A stretch of DNA of 64,000 nt, taken from the NCBI GenBank assembly GCA_902767775.1, contig CACXIP010000014.1, forward strand, positions 1 to 64,000. The letters run 5' to 3'. Under the pieces are notes generated by a model. The model was not told where the DNA came from, did not search any database, and was given only the letters and a program-made list of their open reading frames with translations. Source of the stretch: an uncultured Prevotellaceae bacterium. Lineage in GTDB: Bacteria; Bacteroidota; Bacteroidia; Bacteroidales; Bacteroidaceae. The translations under genes and the position numbers were made by a program. Every line of letters begins with the position of its first letter. The first letter of the stretch is position 1. Positions 24,160 through 32,650 of this stretch are shown in pieces.

Positions 24160-26538
24160 ATGAAAAAATTGTTTTTAACGGTTGCTGCCCTTGCCTCCAT
24201 GATGGGAACCATGGCACAGGGCGTGGACTCTCTGCGGCTGGAGGAGTTGCATGAGGTAGTGGTGAAAGGCGTGCGTGCCCAAACTGACGCTCCTTACGCT
24301 GTGGCACACATCAAGAAAAGTGAACTGCAGGAGTTCTCGAAGACCGGACAGGAATTGCCCTTCCTCTTCTCGCAGACACCCGGTGTGCTCGCATGGAGCG
24401 AGAACGGACTGGGCACAGGCACCACCTACATGCGAATCCGTGGTGCCGGCGACTCACGCATCAATGTCACACTCGACGGTGTACCACTCAACTCCCCTGA
24501 GGACCAATGCGTCTTTTGGGCCAACATGAACAGCTACGCATCCTTGCTCGGCAGCGTGCAGATACAGAGAGGCGTGGGAGCCTCCACCAACGGCGACGGA
24601 GCCTTCGGAGGCAATATCTCCCTGCAATCAAAGGCAGCATCAGACACTCCCTACGCCGAACTGAGCGGCAGTTTCGGGTCGTTCAACACGTTCAACGTCG
24701 GAGGGGCATTTTCCACAGGTCTTCTTTGGAACCATATCGTCTTCGACGGAGCCTACCATGAGACGAACACCGACGGCTACATCGACGGCACCAGCGGACG
24801 CTCAGGAAGTTACTACGGCAGTCTGCGATACCTGACCGACAAATTCATCATCAGATACAAGAACTTCGGCAACTTTGAGAAGACTGGACAGGCATGGAAC
24901 GGTGTGACAGCAGGCGACAACGACCTCTCACTGATGGACGGCACCTACGGCGGCCATACCGGCATACGCACCTACGAAGACCTCTACAAGGTGGGGCTAG
25001 GCAAATACAACTCCCTGTATGAGACCTTGGCCTATGACGACGAAGGCAACTTCGCCAAGGACCCCATGGGCAACTACCTCACACAGCGCTATGCCTACAA
25101 CGACGGCACGTTATGGCGGAAGGCAACAGACAATTTCTGGCAGAGCCACAACATCCTCTCCTTCACATGGGACATCAACCATCACCTGAACACCACCGCC
25201 TCGCTGCACTACACCCACGGATACGGCTACTACAAGGAGTTCAGATACAACAACAAACTGAGCAAATTCGGTCTCAGCAATTTCACCTCCAGCGATGGCA
25301 ATACGGTGAAGCGCACCGATTTCGTCCGCAAGAAGGGTCTGGAACAAGACACCTATGGTCTGGTGTGGAATGCCAACTACAAAAACGACTACTGGGACAT
25401 CATGGCCGGAACCTCTCTGCAGCGCTTCAGCGGCAACCACTTCGGTTACCTCACCTATATTGCCCATCCCGAACTGAGCAAACGGTTGCTCTCAGGCGGA
25501 GATTACCAATATTATGACTCCGATGCCCACAAAGATGACTACAGCGGCTATGTGAAGGCAGCCTTCAATATCACCCCTGCCTTTAGCGTGTTCGGCGACG
25601 TGCAATACCGCCATGTGGACTACACCACCGACGGCATCAACGACAAGTTCTATGGAAATCCCGACGGCTCCTACTCCAACCAGCGCATCGACATCGACAA
25701 GAAATACGACTTTGTCAACCTCAAGGGAGGTGTGAGCTACCATACCGACCACCACAAGGTGTATTTCTCGGCTGCCACCAGCAACAGGGAGCCAGAGCGC
25801 AACAACTTCACCGACAATGGCAGTTATCCGGCTCCCAAAGCAGAGAAGTTGCTCGACCTCGAGGCAGGCTACACCTTCAGCGGCCAGCATTGGCGCGCAG
25901 GCATCAACCTCTATCGAATGAGCTATACCGACCAGTTTGTGCAGACGGGTGAGGTAAGCGACATCGGCGAGGCCCTGACCACCAACATCAAGGACTCCTA
26001 CCGCATGGGTATTGAAATGACGGCAGGTGCCGACATCACCTCATGGCTCACACTCGAAGGCAACGCCGCACTGAGCAAAAACAAAATCAAAGACTTCGAC
26101 GAGGTGGTGGAAGACTGGGACAAGGGCAGTCAGACCATCCACTACGACAACTCCACACTCGCCTTCTCTCCCTCAGCCATCCTCAACGGATTCATCCGGC
26201 TTCACCACAAGGGGTGGCAGGCCATCTGGCACACCAATTTCGTGAGCCGCCAATATCTTGACAACACTGAGAACAAAGACCGTTCGCTGCCCAGTTTCAG
26301 CACTTCCAACGTCAACCTCAGCTACACCTCAAAAGTGACCAAGGCACTCGGCATGAAGGAGATAACCATAGGCATGAACCTCCACAACATCTTCGACCGC
26401 CACTACGCCAGCAGCGGTTGGGTATATTCCGCCATCTGTGAAAGTTATGGACATCCCAACGACAACCGTTACTACCAGATAGGATTCATCCCCATGGCAG
26501 GCTTCACCGCTATGGGCAATGTGACACTAAAATTCTAA
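24160..26538 (+). CDS. TonB-dependent outer-membrane receptor for thiamine or thiamine derivatives
   Basis: A 792-residue TonB-dependent receptor with signal peptide (about 1-19), a plug domain (EVVVKGVRAQTDAPYAVAHI, GTTYMRIRGAGDSRINVTLD, GVGASTNGDGAFGGNISLQS) and a 22-strand barrel ending AGFTAMGNVTLKF. It lacks the long N-terminal CarboxypepD-like domain of SusC proteins. The TPP riboswitch in its leader and the downstream PnuT gene identify the cargo as thiamine or a related vitamer. The gap to pnuT is 5 bases, so both are one transcript. In Bacteroides a comparable operon also includes a thiamine pyrophosphokinase, which is absent here. Confidence 0.92.
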   Translation: MKKLFLTVAALASMMGTMAQGVDSLRLEELHEVVVKGVRAQTDAPYAVAHIKKSELQEFSKTGQELPFLFSQTPGVLAWSENGLGTGTTYMRIRGAGDSRINVTLDGVPLNSPEDQCVFWANMNSYASLLGSVQIQRGVGASTNGDGAFGGNISLQSKAASDTPYAELSGSFGSFNTFNVGGAFSTGLLWNHIVFDGAYHETNTDGYIDGTSGRSGSYYGSLRYLTDKFIIRYKNFGNFEKTGQAWNGVTAGDNDLSLMDGTYGGHTGIRTYEDLYKVGLGKYNSLYETLAYDDEGNFAKDPMGNYLTQRYAYNDGTLWRKATDNFWQSHNILSFTWDINHHLNTTASLHYTHGYGYYKEFRYNNKLSKFGLSNFTSSDGNTVKRTDFVRKKGLEQDTYGLVWNANYKNDYWDIMAGTSLQRFSGNHFGYLTYIAHPELSKRLLSGGDYQYYDSDAHKDDYSGYVKAAFNITPAFSVFGDVQYRHVDYTTDGINDKFYGNPDGSYSNQRIDIDKKYDFVNLKGGVSYHTDHHKVYFSAATSNREPERNNFTDNGSYPAPKAEKLLDLEAGYTFSGQHWRAGINLYRMSYTDQFVQTGEVSDIGEALTTNIKDSYRMGIEMTAGADITSWLTLEGNAALSKNKIKDFDEVVEDWDKGSQTIHYDNSTLAFSPSAILNGFIRLHHKGWQAIWHTNFVSRQYLDNTENKDRSLPSFSTSNVNLSYTSKVTKALGMKEITIGMNLHNIFDRHYASSGWVYSAICESYGHPNDNRYYQIGFIPMAGFTAMGNVTLKF

Positions 26539-26543
26539 TCGGT

Positions 26544-27149
26544 ATGGAGGCTTTTCTTCAGGCCCATTGGCTCGACATGCTGACCACCGTACTCGGGCTT
26601 GCGTATATCCTGCTCGAGTACAAGGCCAGCATCTGGCTGTGGGCAGTAGGTTTCGCCATGCAAAGCCTGGGCATCGTGCTCTACTACCAAAAGGGTCTGT
26701 ATGCCGACTGCGGCATGGAGTTCTACTACCTTGCCATGACGGTATATGGTTTCCTGCACTGGGTAAGGACACCATCCAAGGAAGGGAAAACCGGAAAAGA
26801 TGACCTCAAGGCCCAGCGCCCCATCACACATTTTCCCCAAAGGCTGGCAGCAGTATGGCTGTTCATCACCATCATCGCCTGGGCGACACTTTATTGGTTT
26901 CTTGTCACCTTCACCGATTCCCGCGTACCCATTGCCGACTCGTTCACCACAGCCCTGTCGTTTGCCGGCATATGGGCACTTGCCCGCAAGTATCTTGAGC
27001 AATGGCTGATATGGATTGTAGTCGATGTGGTCACTTGCATCCTATATTTTTACAAGGATATACCATTCAAAGGAAGTTTGTATGGTTTATACGTCGTAAT
27101 TGCTGTTTTTGGGTACTTTAAATGGAAGCGAATGATGCAGGAGCGATAA
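26544..27149 (+). CDS. pnuT: PnuT/PnuC-family thiamine transporter
   Basis: A 201-residue inner-membrane protein with six to seven hydrophobic segments. PnuC-family hallmarks are YILLEYKASIWLWAVGFAMQ near the N-terminus, YYLAMTVYGFLHWV in the middle, and WIVVDVVTCILYFYKDIPF near the C-terminus, in which Trp and aromatic residues line the vitamin channel. Position after the TPP riboswitch and TonB receptor makes thiamine the cargo and so PnuT the right subfamily. It is a facilitator that normally depends on intracellular phosphorylation of the vitamin. Confidence 0.92.
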   Translation: MEAFLQAHWLDMLTTVLGLAYILLEYKASIWLWAVGFAMQSLGIVLYYQKGLYADCGMEFYYLAMTVYGFLHWVRTPSKEGKTGKDDLKAQRPITHFPQRLAAVWLFITIIAWATLYWFLVTFTDSRVPIADSFTTALSFAGIWALARKYLEQWLIWIVVDVVTCILYFYKDIPFKGSLYGLYVVIAVFGYFKWKRMMQER

Positions 27150-27206
27150 CTGTTAACGCACACATTGTTAAAAGTTGTCATATTTTGCAACAAAATGATA
27201 GATTAT

Positions 27207-27430
27207 CTTGCACATGCCACTCCAAAAGAGTAAATTTGCAGTGTCATAAAGCTGAAAGGCGTGAAGCCTTATTACATTATAAGCAAAGATAATACAAAGA
27301 CAATAATAATTTTCGCTAAAACATCCCACTCTGTGGGGTGGTCCACTCGTGAGAGTCGATATCTTTGAGTTAATTTATTTAGTAAGTTATATGCATGCAT
27401 TCGGTCGTGAGACTAAGTGCATGTTTTTTT
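27207..27430 (+). ncRNA. Candidate structured RNA with own promoter and terminator
   Basis: CTTG at 27207-27210 and TAAATTTG at 27231-27238 (20 bases apart) form a good promoter. A hairpin CATGCATT...AAGTGCATG (27394-27423, closed by GGTC/GACT around GTGA) followed by seven T residues forms a strong terminator. The roughly 190-base transcript has no credible reading frame. It is structured: hairpin AAGGC/GCCTT at about 27256-27270, a perfect 8-bp helix CAAAGATA (27284-27291) with TATCTTTG (27360-27367), and inside that ACTCT/AGAGT with GTGG/CCAC (27329-27355). Size and layout would suit a 6S-type RNA, but no family match can be asserted. The rest of 27150-27534 holds nothing recognised. Confidence 0.6.
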
Positions 27431-27534
27431 ATGCTCCCAGGTCAGGTGGCTTTGTGGGGTAGATATATGCAAAAAAATAGTGGCAAAAGAGGCAGGCTTT
27501 GCCGCATACCCCTTCTGCCAAGAAAATGAAGTGC

Positions 27535-28944
27535 CTAATTTTTAAGTCTGAATGACCTCTCAATTTTTTCAATCAGCTCGGTGAAATCCTTCTCGGTTTT
27601 CATGCGTTGCTCCACTTTCTCGCAACTGTGCAGCACAGTGGAGTGGTCGCGTCCCGCAATGAGTTGTCCGATTCTGGAAGCCGGCATCTTCGTGTGTTTT
27701 TGGGCGAGATACATTGAGACTTGTCTTGCGACGACTAAATTTCGTTTTCTGCTTTTTCCTCCCACCTCCTCGGGTGAGACATTGAATTGGTTGCAAACCG
27801 TGCTGACAATCTCGTCGACTGTGAGGGGTTTGTTGTCAACCTTGACAGAGCGCTTGAGCACGGATGTGGCGAGCGCCATGTCGATAGGCCTGCCATAGAC
27901 GACGGAATAGGCCATGAGTGAATTGACCACTCCCTCGAGGTCACGAACGCTTCCATTGGCGTTGTCTGCGATATAGAGAATCACGTCCTCCGGGATATTA
28001 AGTCCGTCCTTTTTGATTTTTGCATGGAGGATATCCACACAAAGCTGTGGGTCGGGTTTCTCCAGTTCGGCGATGAGACCGCAGCTGAATCGTGTCAGCA
28101 GCCTTTCGTTCATTCCCTCCAGGTCGACCGGTGGGCGGTCGCATGCCAATATGATGCGCTTGCCGTTGCGGAACAGGTGGTCGAAAATATGGAAGAATGT
28201 GTTCTGTGTCTTTGTCGATGTCATCCATTCCTGTATATCGTCGACAAGGAGCACGTCGATGGTCTGATAGAAATTGATGAAATCATTGATGGTGCTGTGC
28301 ATGATAGCGTTGGTGTACTGCACTTGGAACAGTCTGGCGCTGACATAAAGCACTCGTTTCTGCGGGAAGTTCTTCTTGATGCGAAGTCCTATAGCATTAA
28401 TAAGGTGTGTCTTTCCGCAGCCTGATGGTCCGTAGATGAACATCGGGTTGAACATAGTTGTTGCCGGCTGCTCAGCGATGGTCAGACCCACAGCCCTTGG
28501 CAGTTTGTTGCTCACTCCCTCAATGAAGTTGTCGAAAGTCTGGTGAGGGTTGAGCTGAGAGTCAATTTCCTGCGGCTTGGCGGCATCCAACACCGAGTAC
28601 GACTGGTTGGCCCTGGTTTGCGGCATGGGAGTCTCCACCACATCCGTGGTCTCTGATTCCACCACCATACCCATATTATTGGTTTTGTCGGTGACGATGT
28701 GGTACTCCAACCTGACTTCACTGCCAAACACTCTTCTGAGCACCTTGCTGATCAAGTCCACAAAGTTCTCCTCCAGGTACTCATACACGAATGGGCTGGG
28801 TACCTGTACCAAGACTGTCATCCGAGCCGGAAAATACGACTCGAAGACAATTGGCTCGAACCATGTTTTGAATTGCTGCTCCGTGACGTTAGCCTTGATA
28901 ATTTTGAGGCACTCTTCCCAGAGAAGCGTCGGACTTTGTTTCAT
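27535..28944 (-). CDS. dnaA: Chromosomal replication initiator protein DnaA
   Basis: A 469-residue DnaA. N-terminal domain I is present (LWEECLKIIKANVTEQQFKT); the AAA+ core has Walker A GPSGCGKTH and Walker B VLLVDDIQEW, and the arginine finger region is GMNERLLTRFSCGL. The C-terminal domain IV has the DNA-binding signature AGRDHSTVLHSCEKV. It binds DnaA boxes and opens the origin. It is transcribed away from the MCE gene. Length and motifs are normal. Confidence 0.98.
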   Translation of the reverse strand: MKQSPTLLWEECLKIIKANVTEQQFKTWFEPIVFESYFPARMTVLVQVPSPFVYEYLEENFVDLISKVLRRVFGSEVRLEYHIVTDKTNNMGMVVESETTDVVETPMPQTRANQSYSVLDAAKPQEIDSQLNPHQTFDNFIEGVSNKLPRAVGLTIAEQPATTMFNPMFIYGPSGCGKTHLINAIGLRIKKNFPQKRVLYVSARLFQVQYTNAIMHSTINDFINFYQTIDVLLVDDIQEWMTSTKTQNTFFHIFDHLFRNGKRIILACDRPPVDLEGMNERLLTRFSCGLIAELEKPDPQLCVDILHAKIKKDGLNIPEDVILYIADNANGSVRDLEGVVNSLMAYSVVYGRPIDMALATSVLKRSVKVDNKPLTVDEIVSTVCNQFNVSPEEVGGKSRKRNLVVARQVSMYLAQKHTKMPASRIGQLIAGRDHSTVLHSCEKVEQRMKTEKDFTELIEKIERSFRLKN

Positions 28945-29325
28945 TGATAATCTCGAAAAGGTTGTTAGGCAATTTTAGCCTGTGTTTTGTAATCGAATGC
29001 AAATTTCGCAATTTTTTTTTTGAAAAAAAAATGGTGTTTTTATTTGCATTTTAACCGAGCGTTGTAAACTGCTATCAAATGGTCACTTACATCAATTGGC
29101 TTTTGTTGGTAAAAATTTTTACATTTGCATTTTTGCAAGTGATTGAAATTTCGCAACTTAAATAAAAAGGACTTCAATTGTGACAATGCAAAATAAAGTC
29201 CTTTCTATAATCCGTAAATCGTTAAATTTCCATTATTTACATCATTTCGATAAAGTAAATTATCGGATGTTTACTATTTAGAACGTTTCTATTTTGGTGG
29301 TGTTTTGAAGAGAATTTGGCTACAT
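28945..29325. promoter_or_regulatory. dnaA upstream region with short A/T repeats and a terminator
   Basis: A very AT-rich spacer. It contains T10-G-A9 at 29012-29031, two copies of AAATTTCGCAA (29001-29011 and 29146-29156) and two of TTTGCATTTT (29043-29052 and 29124-29133). A 9-bp perfect stem, AAAGGACTT/AAGTCCTTT (about 29167-29204), is followed on the minus strand by TTTTTATTT and should terminate the nrdJ-folB-amidase-MCE transcript. No DnaA box of the TTATCCACA type is seen, so this is not clearly the origin. Confidence 0.5.
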
Positions 29326-30249
29326 TCATTTATCCTTCTTTCCGAAGAGAGAGAAATGCACATATCTCTTGGGATGTTTCTTGAAATTGATGAGCAGAGA
29401 GTCAGCATGTGCCATGGTATTATTGAGGTTATCGTAGAACGCTCTGTCGCGCATGAGCAGCCCGAGCGAGCCATTACCTTCGTTGAGTTCGTTGGTAAAC
29501 GTCTTGAGGTTGTTCAGCGTCTGACTGAGTTCGTTGAGCGATGACTCCAAATCGAGTTTTGAGAGGTTGTCGGTCACGGTGACCGTGTTTCCCATTGCCT
29601 GAGAAGCTTGGTCGAGTACGCCGTCAGCCTTACCGATGAGTCCGGGCACCTCCTTGTTGAGTCCCGCCATGAGCGTATTGATTTCCTTGGTGGTGTTGGT
29701 CAGGTCGTATGTCACCTGCTCTGCGTGATGCAGCGTATTGGGCAATGCGGGATCTTGCAGGATATAGTTGACGCTGGCAAGAATGGAGTCAACCTTAGGC
29801 AGCATCTTCTCGACAAGAGGAATCATCTCCTTGACTTTCCCCAGCGCCCCGGCATTGACGCCACCGTTGAGGGTGTCCATAGGCTGAACGAATTCACCGG
29901 TATCATCGCCCAAGACGAGGTTGACCTGCACATTTCCCAGCAGGTCGCTGGATATTTCCGCCGTTGTTCCCACCGGTACCCTCAGTTTTTGATTGATGCC
30001 TACTACTGCCACAATCTCTCCTCTTTTGTTGAAATCGAAATTGATAGACTTCACCACTCCTACTTTATATCCGTCCGCCATGATGGGACTTGACGATGAC
30101 AGTCCGCTGATATTGTCGAATTTTATATAATAGGTGTGGTCTGACGAGAAGAGCGACACTCCCTTGAGGAAGTTCAATCCAAAAAAGAGGATAGCTAATC
30201 CTATGATAGCCACTAATGCGATTCTTATTTCCTTAGTAAAGCCTTTCAT
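29326..30249 (-). CDS. MCE-domain (MlaD-like) lipid transport protein
   Basis: A 307-residue protein with one N-terminal membrane helix (about 8-30, IRIALVAIIGLAILFFGLNF) followed by an MCE domain (about 36-115, with SSPIMADGYKVGVVKSINF and TAEISSDLLGNVQVNL). The remainder, about 130-290, is a long helical region that in relatives forms a trans-periplasmic tube. MlaD-type proteins bind phospholipids between the inner and outer membrane. The partner ATPase and permease are not adjacent. The gene follows the amidase by 8 bases on the same strand, so is in one operon with it. Confidence 0.88.
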   Translation of the reverse strand: MKGFTKEIRIALVAIIGLAILFFGLNFLKGVSLFSSDHTYYIKFDNISGLSSSSPIMADGYKVGVVKSINFDFNKRGEIVAVVGINQKLRVPVGTTAEISSDLLGNVQVNLVLGDDTGEFVQPMDTLNGGVNAGALGKVKEMIPLVEKMLPKVDSILASVNYILQDPALPNTLHHAEQVTYDLTNTTKEINTLMAGLNKEVPGLIGKADGVLDQASQAMGNTVTVTDNLSKLDLESSLNELSQTLNNLKTFTNELNEGNGSLGLLMRDRAFYDNLNNTMAHADSLLINFKKHPKRYVHFSLFGKKDK

Positions 30250-30257
30250 GTTGATCT

Positions 30258-32195
30258 TTATTTTTTCTTGATGTTTTTGTATTCTCTGATAGCCTTCGCC
30301 AGGTCTATTTTCTCTCCATCCTTGAATGCGATGATGAAAGCCTGGGGAAACTTGGCCAGTAGTTCTTTCCTGAGGTTGGAAATTTCGTCGAAGTCGGGTG
30401 AGGCTCCCACGGTATATTTATACATTCCATTTTCCTGATAGGACTCAATGTTCTCCACTCCTTGGAAAACACTGTGTGATGTCGGTATATCCTGGGATGT
30501 TGCTGCAATCTGCACCTTAAACACCGGACCGTGAACTGGAATATCCTCCTTGGGTTTGTCGGACTTGTCGGAAACAGCAGCAGGTTTGGGAGTTTCCTTT
30601 ACTGGTTCCTTCTTGGGCTCGGCAGCAGGTTTGGGAGTTTCCTTTACTGGTTCCTTCTTTGGCTCAGCAGCAGGTTTGGGTGTTTCCTTTACCGGCTCCT
30701 TCTTTGGCTCAGCAGCAGGTTTGGGAGTTTCCTTTACCGGCTCCTTCTTGGGCTCGGCAGCAGGTTTGGGAGTTTCCTTTACCGGTTCCTTCTTGGGCTC
30801 GGCAGCAGGTTGGGGAGTTTCCTTTACCGGCTCCTTCTTGGGCTCGGCAGTAGGTTTGGGAGTTTCCTTTACCGTTTCCTTCTTGGGCTCGGCAGCTGGT
30901 TGGGGAGTTTCCTTTACCGGCTCCTTCTTGGGCTCGGAAATCGTTTTTTCTATGGGTGTTGTGTCTTTCCTGGGTTCTATTTCAGGCACAGTCTTGTTGA
31001 CTTGTGTGGCAGTGTTGTTCTTAGCTTCAGCAGGTTCAACCTTTTGGGGTTTGCTCTCAGGAGCAGTTGCCGTGACAGGTGTGACGGCTTTGACAGGCGT
31101 ATTAGGCGCGGTCTTTGGTGGGTTGGGTGTTGGTGCAGGAGTATCTGAAGCTTCCTTGGGTGGATTGGGAGCGGGCTGAGGCACATCTGCAGAAACCTTT
31201 GCCGGTTCTGAGGTTATTCTCCTCACCTCTCGCTGCTCGGTATATTCCGTTTGTTCCAGTGCTGCGCCATCATCCGTGATGATTTGCTGCACATCCCTTG
31301 CCTCAGCCATCTCCTCACCGGTCTCCTGTCCGTCAGCCAGATTGTTGGCAAATGCAGAATCATGGTCGGCCATGGCGAGCAGCATATCCTCATTGTCATC
31401 GTTAGTTTGGTCATTGTTAGCATTCATTTTGACATGACCATACTTCTTCTTGTATTTGACAAAAGCTTTATAAATACCTTTGGCCATCTTGTCCTGTCCG
31501 TCCTGGGTATTGAGGAATTCTTCCTCGTCAGGAGTGGTGATGAATCCCAGTTCGATAAGGCAACTGGGCATTGAGGTTTCCCTTATCACCAAGAACCCAG
31601 CCTGATGCACCCCTTTGTTCACCCTGCCGCTGCTGGCACACACCTCACTTTGTATGAGTTTTGCCATCTCCACGCTGTTTGCCATATACTTGTCCTGCAT
31701 GAGTTCGAACATGATATAGCTTTCAGCCGATTTCGGGTCGAAACCAGCATAGGTTTGCTTGTAGTTTTTCTCGAGGAGGATGACGGAGTTTTCCCGTTTT
31801 GCCACATTGAGGTTGTCTGCTGCCCTATGCATTCCGAGGGTGTAAGTCTCCAGTCCTCTTGATATTCTCCCCCCTTCGAGGGCGTTGGTGTGTACAGAGA
31901 TGAAAAGGTCGGCCTTGTTCCGGTTGGCTATATTCGCCCTTTCCTCCAGTTTGATGAACACATCCGTCTTCCTGGTATAAATGACTCTTACATCCGAGCA
32001 GTTGCGCTCCACGTACTGTCCGAATGCCAATGCAACCTTGAGGTTGATGTCTTTCTCATATGAGAACTTCCCCTTTGCTCCAGAGTCTTTTCCTCCGTGT
32101 CCGGCATCGATAACCAACGTGAATTTCCTGTCCGCCGCCATGCTGATGACGGCAGCGGCAAGTATGATGAGTGTAAAAAACAGTCTTTTCCGCAT
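30258..32195 (-). CDS. N-acetylmuramoyl-L-alanine amidase with repeat linker and SPOR domain
   Basis: A 645-residue cell-wall amidase. The ATG at 32195 gives MRKRLFFTLIILAAAVISMA as signal peptide. The Amidase_3 domain (about 22-250) has zinc ligands in VIDAGHGGKDSGAKG (His), the KDINL Glu region and SVHTNALEGG (His), and the catalytic Glu in SCLIELGFI. A long Pro/Lys/Glu-rich linker follows, containing eight 15-residue repeats of the type AEPKKEPVKETPKPA. A C-terminal SPOR domain (from about VFKVQIAATSQDI) binds denuded septal peptidoglycan. It cleaves the bond between MurNAc and the peptide, probably at division. It lies between folB (gap 60) and the MCE gene (gap 8). Confidence 0.92.
   Translation of the reverse strand: MRKRLFFTLIILAAAVISMAADRKFTLVIDAGHGGKDSGAKGKFSYEKDINLKVALAFGQYVERNCSDVRVIYTRKTDVFIKLEERANIANRNKADLFISVHTNALEGGRISRGLETYTLGMHRAADNLNVAKRENSVILLEKNYKQTYAGFDPKSAESYIMFELMQDKYMANSVEMAKLIQSEVCASSGRVNKGVHQAGFLVIRETSMPSCLIELGFITTPDEEEFLNTQDGQDKMAKGIYKAFVKYKKKYGHVKMNANNDQTNDDNEDMLLAMADHDSAFANNLADGQETGEEMAEARDVQQIITDDGAALEQTEYTEQREVRRITSEPAKVSADVPQPAPNPPKEASDTPAPTPNPPKTAPNTPVKAVTPVTATAPESKPQKVEPAEAKNNTATQVNKTVPEIEPRKDTTPIEKTISEPKKEPVKETPQPAAEPKKETVKETPKPTAEPKKEPVKETPQPAAEPKKEPVKETPKPAAEPKKEPVKETPKPAAEPKKEPVKETPKPAAEPKKEPVKETPKPAAEPKKEPVKETPKPAAVSDKSDKPKEDIPVHGPVFKVQIAATSQDIPTSHSVFQGVENIESYQENGMYKYTVGASPDFDEISNLRKELLAKFPQAFIIAFKDGEKIDLAKAIREYKNIKKK
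30578..30938. repeat. 45-bp in-frame minisatellite within the amidase gene
   Basis: About eight tandem copies of a 45-base unit encode AEPKKEPVKETPKPA (variants with Q for K, T for P). Neighbouring copies are nearly identical at DNA level, so copy number should change easily by slippage or recombination and would alter linker length by 15 residues per unit without a frameshift. Confidence 0.9.
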
Positions 32196-32255
32196 TTCCT
32201 TAATCAATTCGGCTGCAAAATTAAACATTTTTGCATGAAAAACCGATTTATTCCA

Positions 32256-32633
32256 TCATGTTTTATCATTTATTAAGTGTAGGACGACTCCGGCACCGTC
32301 ACAATCCCCTCCCATGGGCGGGTTGAGCTTGACCACTTGCACCTCCACATCGTCCACCATGGGGAAATCTGAGCACACCCTGCGTGCGATGCGCCCGGCC
32401 ACATACTCCAGCAATGCTGAGGGCTGCGCCATCTCCTCCTCCACGACATCCTTAAGGGCGGCATAACTGATGGTATCCTCTATTTTGTCGGAAACAGACG
32501 CCTTCTCCAAATCCAGTGACACCTTGAGGGAGACCGTATAGTCTCCCCCTACAATCCTTTCCTGCGGCATCACCCCATGATAGGCATAGATGCGCAAATT
32601 GTTGATGATGATGCTTGCCGGACCGTATTTCAT
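32256..32633 (-). CDS. folB: Dihydroneopterin aldolase
   Basis: A 125-residue enzyme of folate synthesis that converts dihydroneopterin to hydroxymethyl-dihydropterin plus glycolaldehyde. Family features are INNLRIYAYHGVMPQERIVG with the conserved Tyr/His/Glu near the active site, DTISYAALKDVVEEEM, the conserved LLEYVAGRIARRV, and the C-terminal VEVQVVKLNPPMGG with the catalytic Lys. The start MKYGPASII at 32633 avoids overlap with nrdJ, which ends at 32651; an in-frame ATG at 32660 would overlap by 10 bases. It is probably translated with nrdJ. Confidence 0.92.
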   Translation of the reverse strand: MKYGPASIIINNLRIYAYHGVMPQERIVGGDYTVSLKVSLDLEKASVSDKIEDTISYAALKDVVEEEMAQPSALLEYVAGRIARRVCSDFPMVDDVEVQVVKLNPPMGGDCDGAGVVLHLINDKT

Positions 32634-32650
32634 CACTTTCCCGAACTCTT

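Noticed and set aside
27431-27530. CCCAGGTCAGGTGGC downstream of the candidate RNA, resembling signal-recognition-particle RNA
   Set aside because: The required GGAA tetraloop and AGCAGC partner strand are absent, and the segment lies after the terminator.
28945-29325. Replication origin beside dnaA
   Set aside because: No TTATCCACA-like boxes in either strand; the AT-rich repeats alone do not suffice.
30531-31179. Long plus-strand frames rich in Gly, Ser, Phe and Leu opposite the amidase repeats
   Set aside because: They are antisense shadows of the 45-bp repeat in the amidase gene, with no start context or family.
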